DNA from: Kappaphycus alvarezii
Taxonomy: Eukaryota > Rhodophyta > Florideophyceae > Gigartinales > Solieriaceae
Reading direction: 5' to 3'
Assembly (NCBI GenBank): GCA_002205965.3
Contig: NADL03000590.1
Coordinates: 1,245,001-1,309,000 of the forward strand
DNA: 64,000 bases
A program made the translations under genes and the position numbers. The first letter of the stretch is position 1. Every line of letters begins with the position of its first letter. Below, in pieces: positions 56,469 to 64,000 of this stretch. Below the pieces are notes generated by a model that was not told the origin of the DNA, did not search any database, and saw only the letters and a program-made list of their open reading frames with translations.

Positions 56469-57120
56469 ATGAATCGCCTCATCTTCGGCGACAGAAGAAA
56501 CGCGGAGGAAGAACAGGAAGAGGAAGCCGATGCCCAGTCGATCAGCAGTGGCTCATCCAGCTCGTCGAGCTCAGACAGCGAGCAAGATTTCGACGAAAAT
56601 GTAGGTGAAGAGCTGAATCCGCCAGAACAAGAAGGTCCCGATGGTGCAAGCAGCCATAAATGGGTCAAGTTCGAGATCGAGGATGCTCCAGATGGAGCAG
56701 TCGCGCCGGTGAAACAAGAGCTCGAGTCAACAGCCAACGACTATAATGGAGACGAGTCAGAGTATTATGCGTCGCTGGACACGAACGACGCGGGAGCCAG
56801 AATCGCCGATAACCACCCTCCCGGTAGAGCTCGACGCTGACTCGCAGGGGCACAGAAGTGAGGACGCACCACTTGACACGCATCACGACGATGGAACGTC
56901 AGCCAGTTCAAGACAGAATCAATTAGAACCCGTGCGAAATGAGGATGTACCAGTAGGTGCAGAAGGGAGAGCGGACAGAGGAGTGAGTGAACCCGTAGTG
57001 AGAGGCGAGGGAACATCTGAAAGGAGAGCGAATATGCTCGAAGAGGAATTAGAGGAACGTTTTGGTCCAAGACATCGATTGGCTGAGCATGAGCTGCGTC
57101 CAAGAAAAAAACTGAATTAA
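56469..57120 (+). pseudogene. copia B acidic linker
   Basis: Frames 56,469-56,840 and 56,746-57,120 are rich in Glu, Asp and Ser (SSSSSDSEQDFDENVGEELN). It is a linker between integrase and reverse transcriptase, homologous in position to 52,641-53,380. Confidence 0.6.
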
Positions 57121-57297
57121 AACAAAGAGCTGCTCGCCCAGTTACACGAAGACATCATACCTCCAACCTTCGATCCAGCTTGACTCAGCGGCCTCGAACC
57201 GTCCCTATCACCACTTGTTGACATGCTGCTAACCCGATAGGCGTCAATTGGCGTCAAGAAGGGCCTCAAGAGTTTTGGCCAGAAGGGCGACGACGCG

Positions 57298-58017
57298 GTG
57301 AACGCGGAAATGCGTCAAATGCACGACATAAAAGTCATATGCCCAAAGCCGCCGACGGCACTTAGCGAGCAAGAAAGGCGCGAAGCACCTCAGTATCTAA
57401 TGGTTCAGAAAAAGAAACGAGACGGGCGAATCAAAGGACAGGGATGTGCAGACGGGCGAAATCAGCGTAAGAATGCAGTGAAAGGCGAAGCGTCATCACC
57501 AAACATATCAACGGAGGCTGTGTTCCTCATCTTTACAATAGCGGCAAAAGAAAATAGCGACGTGATGACGATGGATGTTTCAGGGGCAATCCTACAAACA
57601 CACCTCAAGGGCGAGCGAGTTCACGTGCTTTTCGAAGGAAGGACGGCGGAGCTCTTAGCCATGATAGACCGCAAGCTTTATCGCCACAACATAATTATTG
57701 AGCATGGAAAACATGTCCTTTACGCCGAACTTCAGCGCGCGTTATACAGCATGCTTCAGTCTGCTCTCCGATTTTGGGAGCAGGCCCTCGAATTCCTAGG
57801 CAAGTTGGGCTTTGTCGTAAATCCTTACGACTGGTTCGTTGCGAACCGCACTGTGAATGGGTCCCAGCAAACTGTCGACTCCCACTTCGACGACTTTCTC
57901 GTCACACACGTGGATGCAGAAGTGAACAGCAAGCTGGCGACATGGTTTGATAGAAAGTATGGAAAGCGAACGCCATTGACTGTTCATCGTGGGAATATCC
58001 ATGACTACCTGGATTGA
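57298..58017 (+). pseudogene. copia B reverse transcriptase
   Basis: Frame of 239 codons: MRQMHDIKVICPKPPTALS (the start of RT, where relatives read H-x-x-x-V-x-x-P), KKKRDGRIKGQGCADGRNQR, DVMTMDVSGAILQT with motif A Asp (about 57,563-57,600), LYAELQRALYSMLQSALRFW, and SHFDDFLVTHVDAEV (57,880-57,924), where the usual x-V-D-D reads HFDD (both Asp kept). It stops at a TGA (58,015-58,017) just after HDYLD, where relatives read Y-L-G-M. RNase H follows in another frame. Confidence 0.8.
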
Positions 58018-58850
58018 TTGATTCAAGTACAGCTAACAAGGTCAGAATCAAAATGGTGGAGCATATCCGCGAAATGCCTAGCGATTCACCGGAAGAATTT
58101 TCGGGTACGGCGGTAACGCTGGCGGCGAGACACCTATTTGACACCGATGTCAAGGCGCCGAAACTCGACCAGACGCGCGCCGCTGTTTTTCATCATTTCG
58201 TGGCTAAGTTTATCTTTCTCCCCAAGCGGGCGAGACCCGAAATTCAACTTGTCGTGGCTTTCTTGTGCACTCGCGTGCAGTGTGCCGACGAGCACGACTG
58301 GAAGAAACTCGGCAGGATGCTCCAGTACTTGCGCGGTAGTGAAGGACTAGCGCTTTTCCTAGAGGCTGATGATAGCCACGTGATCAAGTGGTGGTTAGAT
58401 GCTGCCTACGTTGTGACGGTAGACATGAAGAGTCAGAGCGGTGGCGTGATGACGCTAGGCAAAGGTGCGGTCTATAGCGCCTCGCTCCGCCAGTGCATCA
58501 ATACCCGAAGGTCAACGGAAGCAGAGCTGGTCGGGGCAAACGAATTGAGGCCCCAGATCCTCTGGACCAGATACTTTCTCGAGAAACAGGGCTACATCGT
58601 GCGCGACAATATCCTTCACCAGGATAATCAGAGTGCGATCCTGCTCGAGAAGAACGGAAAGACGTCGAACGGCAAGCGCAAACGTCATATCAACATCCGG
58701 TATTTTTTCATCAGCGACCGTATCAAGTCAGAGGAACTGTCTGCCAATTTCTGCCCAATTGGCGAAATGCTTGGTGACTTCTTCACGAAACCCTTGCAAG
58801 GAGTTGCGTTTAAGGATTTCCGTGATAAGGTGCTTAAAATTGGGGCATGA
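58014..58850 (+). pseudogene. copia B RT end and RNase H
   Basis: A 278-codon open frame: HLFDTDVKAPKLDQTRAAVF, KRARPEIQLVVAFLCTRVQ (end of RT), then MKSQSGGVMTLGKGAVYSAS, STEAELVGANELRPQILWTR (RNase H Glu), LHQDNQSAILLEKNGK (Asp) and HINIRYFFISDRI. It ends with GDFFTKPLQGVAFKDFRDKV, the normal copia C-terminus. Only the upstream frame break prevents a complete RT-RNase H. It removes RNA from the hybrid. Confidence 0.82.
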
Positions 58851-58874
58851 TCGCGATTGCCGACCACAGGAGTG

Positions 58875-59159
58875 TGTTGACGCGAGCATCTGAATTTGGC
58901 TCGAAAATTGATCCAACAAGTGGCTCGACCCTATGTTCACGCGCCACTTTGCCAGAAGGCCTCAACAGTTGAATTGTGACAGGCTGTTGAATTGATTATA
59001 TACCGATCCGCTGGCGAGCGAAGGTGGTGAGAGTTCTCTGGTCAAGTCAATTGGCTTGTCTAGCTCAGATCACAAGTAAAGCTATCCGACCTCCTTTCCA
59101 AGCTGCCAAAGCGTCAGTTCAGTTCTGCGTCAGCGTTGACGAGGACCGTGATTTCAACA
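58875..59159 (+). repeat. 3' LTR of copia B
   Basis: Starts TGTTGACGCGAGC, ends GATTTCAACA. The other target copy ATGGG follows. Confidence 0.92.
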
Positions 59160-59164
59160 ATGGG

Positions 59165-60882
59165 AGCATTTTGGCGCAGATCGAACCAAGCGTTATTCCT
59201 CCTCGAATAGATGCTATCACAGTTTCTGGCATGGCCTCGGAGCACGTGTAGATGCTCTCCACAATGTTAACGCAGTACGGTGTCAAGAATTGGCTTCAGC
59301 TATTCGGGAAATATGGCGATCATGCGGTGCGTGCGGAGATGCAACAACTCCGCGACCGCAATTTAATGCAGCCAATACACCCTGACGATATTCAGGGGCG
59401 CGAGCATCACAACGCGCTGGAGTACCTTATGCTACTTAAGCAAAAAAGGGACGGGTGCATAAAGGGGCGAGGATGGGCGGGCAGACGGAAGCAGCGGGTT
59501 AAATCTCGAAAGGTGAGGCATCCCTACCAACTATATCTGTTGAGGCCGTGTTCCTACTAGTTACGATTGCTGCCAAGGAGTGCCGGTAAGTGGTAAACAT
59601 CGACATTCCTGTGGCTTTCATGCAGATGAACCTCAGTGGTGAGACGGTACACATCAGGTTCTAAGGGCGGATAGCTGGGTTTCTAAGTATGATTGATCCG
59701 CAGCTTTATCGTCAACATATCATCGTGGAAAATGGAAAGCCGTCCCTGCATGCAGAGCTCCGGAAAGTCCTGTATGGTATGTTCCAGGTTTTCCTTAAGT
59801 TTTGGGAGAAAATCGTTGATGACCTCGATGGATTAGGCTTCACCATGAACGCTTACGACCGGTGTTTCGCCAACCGCATGATCAATGAGCACCAGCAAAC
59901 GGTATGGTGGCACGTGGATTATTTTACAATTAAGCATGTGTACGCAGAGGCGAACCGTGACCTGGTCAACTGGTTTCATGAGAAGTATGGAAAACTCAGC
60001 CCTTTGAAAGTTCACACAGGCAGGGTGCACGAATATCTCGGAATGAAGCTGGATTTCTTAAAGTCGGGCTCGATCAACACCAGCATGCGAGACTACTTCG
60101 AACGCCTACTCGATGAAGCGCCTGAGGAGTTCGTCGGAGAAGCGAGTACACCTGCGTCGCGACACCTGTTTGACGTAGATAAAGATGGGCCAAGATTAGA
60201 GGAGAAGATGGCGATCACTTTCTATCATCTGGTCTCCAAGTCAGTTTTTCTATGTAAGAGAGCAAGAACTGACACTAAGTTGGCGGTCGGATTACTAACG
60301 ACCAAATTAAAGGCGCTAGACGTGCAAGAAAAGAAGAAATTGAAGCGGATGCTTCAGTATTTACGGTCAACTCGGGAGCGGTCCCTGACACTTGAAGCGA
60401 ATTCCGGTCAAATCGTCAAGTGGTGGACCAATAGACCATTTGCTTTGCATCCAGACATGCGCAGCCAAAGTGGCGGAGCCATATCGATGGGTAAGGGTAT
60501 GGTTTAGAGTTCGTCTATCAGACAGAAGGTGAAAACTAGAAGTTCTACTGAAGCCGAGCTGGTAGAAACGTATGATTTCATGCTGCAGGTCCTGTGGACT
60601 CAATATTTCCTCGAGGCACAGGGGTATAAGGTGCGCGATAACTTTGTACACCAGGACAACCAGAGTTAAATATTGATTGAGAAGAACTGGAAATGGTCGA
60701 GCAGCAAACGCACGCACCACCTTAATATCCGCATCTTCTTTACCACAGACCGAGGACAAGCTGGTGAGGTGCACCTGAGATTCTGTTCAACAGGCGAGAT
60801 GGTGGGGGGCTTCTTCACGAAGCCTTTACAAGGCTCGCAGGTCATCAAGTTCCGCAACGCGGTCTTTAACATCTATAATTGA
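59165..60882 (+). pseudogene. copia A reverse transcriptase and RNase H
   Basis: Resumes after the inserted copia B. QLRDRNLMQPIHPDDIQGRE and LKQKRDGCIKGRGWAGRRKQ belong to the RT start. A frameshift near 59,515 and stops at about 59,590 and 59,665 follow. In the frame 59,689-60,507, LYRQHIIVENGKPSLHAELR, VLYGMFQVFLKFWEKIVDDL and WWHVDYFTIKHVYAEANRDL (HVDY at 59,911-59,922) show that the second Asp of the catalytic pair is Tyr. VHEYLGMKLDF and, for RNase H, MRSQSGGAISMGKG, STEAELVETYDFMLQVLWTQ and GGFFTKPLQGSQVIKFRN follow, with stops at 60,505 and 60,667. The element is dead by point mutation as well as by disruption. Confidence 0.82.
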
Positions 60883-60916
60883 TCGCCCACGCTATGAGAT
60901 CGCGATCACAGGAGTT

Positions 60917-61194
60917 TGTTGGGCAAAACATAGTGAATTAGGCTTGGAATGTTTCCCGCAATAATATCGCGGGAAGTGTAATGCGTTTACACGTCGACAC
61001 GGGCTGGATCCAGAGCGACTTGCCGTGTACTTATCTTCCCACGCTCACTGCCGGCGTGGCCACCGTCTAAACCTTCTCCCCATTGAATCCATTGTCTAGC
61101 TGACACATATGAATAGCTTTCCCGTTTGACCATCTTGAGCATATCGTCTCGTAAGTCGCGCGTAGCCCTCGAAGTAATGACGGTGATCTCAACA
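60917..61194 (+). repeat. 3' LTR of copia A
   Basis: Starts TGTTGGGCAAAAC, ends GATCTCAACA. It carries an extra GTGTACTTATCTTCCC compared with the 5' copy. The target copy ACGGC follows. Confidence 0.9.
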
Positions 61195-61487
61195 ACGGCA
61201 GGGTAGGCTGAGCATTGCTGGGCCTGATTACGGAGGGCAGACCTCCTTAAAACGCCCATCTGATCGAACCAACGTTCAGTGAGGGCGAGGGATGACAATC
61301 CATCCAAAGCTGCAAGAACTAAAATCGAAATGAAAGGGTTTGCTCATGAGGTTTGGTTTTTTGACCATTCATTTCCAATCCGAATTTTCAGTTACTTACC
61401 AAGTGTGTGAAGGCCCTATCAGACGATGGTCTGAGAGAATATTTTTCTAATCTCACCAACATAGAAATCGCTGACCGAGAAGCTCTA
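61195..61487 (+). other. continuation of non-LTR copy 2, then unassigned
   Basis: The first roughly 80 bases continue the reading frame of 49,363-49,792 across the target site (QGRLSIAGPDYGGQTSLKRP) to a stop at about 61,279. After that base composition becomes AT-rich and nothing is recognisable before the pogo-like element. Confidence 0.5.
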
Positions 61488-61966
61488 CATCCAGTTAATG
61501 CAATTATTTTTAGTGATTAATTAGTGTTAAGTTGGTATTAGTGTTATCAACAGGAAAATGTGTACAATAAAAATTCTCAGAAAACAAATTAATGTTATCG
61601 ACACCATTCATGAGGAAAAAAATTTACTGTTAATCGCGACACCTTCTACGTCGTGTTGTCTTACAGTCTCTGCATGTGAGTCGCGGGATGCCGCACTGCA
61701 CAAAGCACCCCTCAGCATATGAAGGCACCATGAACCCCCGCCCCAACATGTCCACTTCTGGGTCCCCAATAGTAAACCTATTGAACAATATGCACGCCTG
61801 CACTCGCAATGATCCACCTAATGTCTGAAATCAGCAAAATTATCCTACCGAAGCATCGAGTGAGCCCTCCGGGAACAGTCATAACCAAGATCAGGTACTC
61901 ATCAAAACCCATCGTCGCCCACAAACAGTACTCTCAATCTCTGTAAAGGTCTCGATTGCAAAATAG

Positions 61967-63392
61967 ATGAACGAGCAGTACGGAATTCTCGGCACAGACA
62001 ATAAAATTGTCTCCAAGACCATTTCCAACTTCCTACAATATTTCAAAGGGACAAAAGAAGCAAACTTCATGCGTGCAGCGCGTTTGTGGCCAAATGAGCT
62101 TCTATCGTTATGTACCACTCGCGGGCAGAGAGTTAATCCAAACTTGACCTCTGTTTTTTAGTTTAATAACACTGGTCTCAAGAGAGTTTTGACTAAGGCA
62201 AGGTCTGGTCGCGGTCGAAGGCGTGCCAATTGGGTAAAAGGGTTACAGATGGACATTGTTTCAGAGTTTGAGCGTTATCGCAAAAATGGTGTCAAATCCA
62301 GCGCAAAGACACTGCAAATTCTTGCAGAAGATCTCATAAGAACGTCTACGAAAGTTAAATATCACATTGATCTCATATCGGAACCCTCAAATAAACCGAT
62401 AGTTGATCTTGTCACTCCTCGCTGGACTCAGACCTTCATGCAAAGGCATAATATTGTAGGCCGTTCGCAGTCTGGAAAAATTCAAGTGTACCCAAAAGCC
62501 CAAGAGAAGATTGAAAGGGAAGTGGAATATTTCCTTGGTGAGGTAGCTCGGCAATTAATGTCTGGAAATTTGTTTGAGGAAGATATCGAGAACGCCGACG
62601 AAACGAATTTTCTGATTAATATGGACAATGGCAAAACTCTTGGATTTCGTGGAGAAGAAAATGTGCGATATGCGGATGTAACGTCAGCTGAGAAGAAAAT
62701 GAAGATGCTTGTGAGAATTTCAGGAGGACGAAATGCGTGCATCGAAAAACCTCTTATGATATTCAAGAACAAAGACTCAAAATATCCGATCAGAGGAGTT
62801 GAAGATAATGTACCTGGCGTCTGTTATAGAACGGGCCCGAAAGGATGGAGGGATCGTCGTGTAATGTTAGAGTGGCTTGAGGAGCGTCGACTAATGAAGC
62901 ATTTACCAGAAATAGAAAACGCGTTTTGTTTATGGACAACTGCAGCAGCCATGGAATTGCGGAGGACTTGAAAAGAAGCTTAGCGAAGGTCAACACAGAG
63001 CTGAGGTTTTCCCTGCAAATGCAACTCGTCTCGTGCAGCCAGCTGAATCCTTTGTTATTCAGAAGATAAAGGTTGCGTGGAGTGCAAGGTGGGACAAGTA
63101 AAAGCTGCAAATGTTAAAGAATGTTGTCAATCATGAAACATATGGGACGAAATATGGACTGCTGCCAAATCCAGGGAAGAAGTTTTTCCTGAAACTTGCT
63201 GCGGATGCTGTTCGAGATTTGAACAAACAAAAGGATAAAGATTGTATTAACTACGCGAGGAAGGCTATGATTTGCTGTGGGCTTGCATTGAATGTAACTG
63301 CGATGTGGGAGGCAAAACAGATTTTTCCTCATCTGCAAAACATAATGCAAAAGTATCATGATAACTTTGAAGGAAGAGATCCTGAGGCCTAG
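61967..63392 (+). pseudogene. pogo-like transposase (CENP-B type HTH plus DDE_1), broken
   Basis: ATG 61,967 starts a region with FLQYFKGTKEANFMRAARLW. A TAG at 62,159-62,161 is followed in the same frame by the HTH region and by TPRWTQTFMQRHNIVGRSQS, the C-terminal part of a CENP-B-type DNA-binding domain. The nuclease core has DIENADETNFLINMDNGKTL (first Asp), KKMKMLVRISGGRN and GPKGWRDRRVMLEWLEERRL. A frameshift near 62,930 leads to MDNCSSHGIAEDL (second Asp), another near 63,010 to FPANATRLVQPAESFVIQKI, where relatives usually have Q-P-x-D, so the third acidic residue is Glu. A TAA at 63,099 is followed in frame by the C-terminal part to a TAG at 63,392. Two frameshifts and two stops show it is inactive. 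Confidence 0.82.
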
Positions 63393-63818
63393 GCTACGGA
63401 TGAGGCAACAAGCGATGTTAATAGTACGCAAAAATAAATAAAGTTTTGCTACCGAGCTGTCAATGTGTTCCCTTTTTCAACGTTCCCGATGATAAAGATT
63501 GGACAATGCCACGTGTGACACTGAGTGACGTTTGTACTTCAACTCTCATCAAAGGTCAAGCAATGAAGATATTCAACATTGCCAGGGTGCCGAAGATATA
63601 TCCACAAAATTAAACCTGAATAAATCTCTGAATAAAAGCCGAACTCCAAACGCCACCCCCTTGCACAGCACTGACTCCTCCGAAGAGGATTTTAGCTCAC
63701 GCTCCTGTGGTAGCACTAGGAGGGAATTGAATCCACACGTGACAAATATTGCGTATGTGTGCTTAAAAATTGAGCTACCCATGATTTGCCACGTGATTGG
63801 AGAAAGCATTCAAACAGT

Positions 63819-63841
63819 ATTTAGTGTTAGTAACACTAAAT
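63819..63841. repeat. subterminal palindrome of the pogo-like element
   Basis: Eleven-base arms ATTTAGTGTTA and TAACACTAAAT around a single G. The half-site TTAGTGTTA recurs at 61,521, 61,539 (as TTAGTGTTAT) and about 63,884. Confidence 0.8.
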
Positions 63842-64000
63842 TTTTTTTGTGAAGATAATATTATTTTTGAGTTCAGACAGGATTTAGTGTTAGGCATAAT
63901 TACTGTTGATAAAGTTATTTTGGGTGCGGAGGTCGGAAATTGCAACACAGGAATTAATGTTGATAAAAATAATTGCATTAACTGGGTGTAGTGGCGCAGT

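Larger units (their letters stand above)
53381..59159 (+). mobile_element. copia retrotransposon B (inner), nested in copia A
   Basis: LTRs 53,381-53,665 and 58,875-59,159, both 285 bases, TG to CA, differing at roughly one base in ten. Flanks ATAGG (53,376-53,380) and ATGGG (59,160-59,164) are a target duplication with one later change. Gene order is gag, protease, integrase, linker, RT, RNase H. It is a relative of copia A (same CoDi-like group, same linker design), so a family member has jumped into its cousin. Confidence 0.93.
49793..61194 (+). mobile_element. copia retrotransposon A (outer), split by copia B
   Basis: LTRs 49,793-50,054 and 60,917-61,194, TG to CA, with exact target duplication ACGGC (49,788-49,792 and 61,195-61,199). 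Left part: gag, protease and integrase to about 53,380. Right part: reverse transcriptase and RNase H from about 59,165. Without the inserted copia B the element would be about 5.6 kb, normal for copia. The protein signatures (WYHQHAIANILSL, IFGPDVGSLKGKT) are those of the CoDi-like copia group known from diatoms and other algae and protists. Confidence 0.92.
61488..63988 (+). mobile_element. pogo-like (Tc1/mariner superfamily) element with long inverted ends
   Basis: The left end CATCCAGTTAATGCAATTAT (61,488 on) is matched in reverse complement at 63,965-63,988, with one difference in the first bases and about 20 further bases identical. Both ends are flanked by TA (61,486-61,487 and 63,989-63,990). 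The length is 2.5 kb. Next to each end are repeated TTAGTGTTAA-type words, including a perfect dyad TTAGTGTTA-G-TAACACTAA (63,821-63,839, arms extending to 11 bases), presumably transposase contacts. Confidence 0.88.

Overview
The window is eukaryotic nuclear DNA, mostly a graveyard of transposable elements around a small island of ordinary genes. The evidence is LTR retrotransposons of copia and gypsy type, a non-LTR retrotransposon, several cut-and-paste transposon families (Tc1/mariner, pogo, PIF/Harbinger with its Myb/SANT partner, hAT), a gene that only makes sense with short GT-AG introns, and no operons or Shine-Dalgarno sites. The mix of compact genes with few short introns, Harbinger plus SANT pairs and copia elements resembling the CoDi group of algal and stramenopile genomes suggests an alga or related protist. 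A red alga is my best guess, but the sequence does not prove it.

Layout. Positions 1-25.3 kb are AT-rich and hold broken DNA transposons: Tc1 (0.4-1.0 kb), three PIF/Harbinger fragments (3.4-3.9, 4.6-5.1, 8.6-9.9 kb), Myb/SANT-like genes (5.6-5.8 and 7.7-8.2 kb) and hAT (13.4-15.2 kb). A region at 19.3-23.5 kb carries unusual repeated CTGTGTC/GACACAG dyads on both sides of fragmentary zinc-finger and possible helicase reading frames. A complete-length gypsy element lies at 25,321-31,597 (5-bp target duplication CAGGG). A mariner element with terminal repeats lies at 32,984-34,211, and a full-length copia element at 34,323-40,051 (target duplication GTAAA).

The gene island, 40.7-45.2 kb, holds a three-exon gene for a protein with two successive LisH-CTLH-CRA modules (GID/CTLH E3-ligase scaffold type), a convergent intact MFS transporter gene, and a small hypothetical ORF. 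From 45.3 kb there is a GC-rich non-LTR retrotransposon in which a second, 5'-truncated copy is fused head-to-tail to the first. That second copy is split by an 11.4-kb copia element (49,793-61,194, target duplication ACGGC), which is itself split by a related copia element (53,381-59,159). The window ends with a pogo-like element bounded by long inverted repeats (61,488-63,988).

Almost all transposon reading frames carry stops, frameshifts or lost catalytic residues, while the two gene-island proteins are open and coherent. Pervasive sequencing error is therefore not the obvious reason for the decay. The order of insertion can be read directly: non-LTR copy 1, then copy 2, then the outer copia, then the inner copia.
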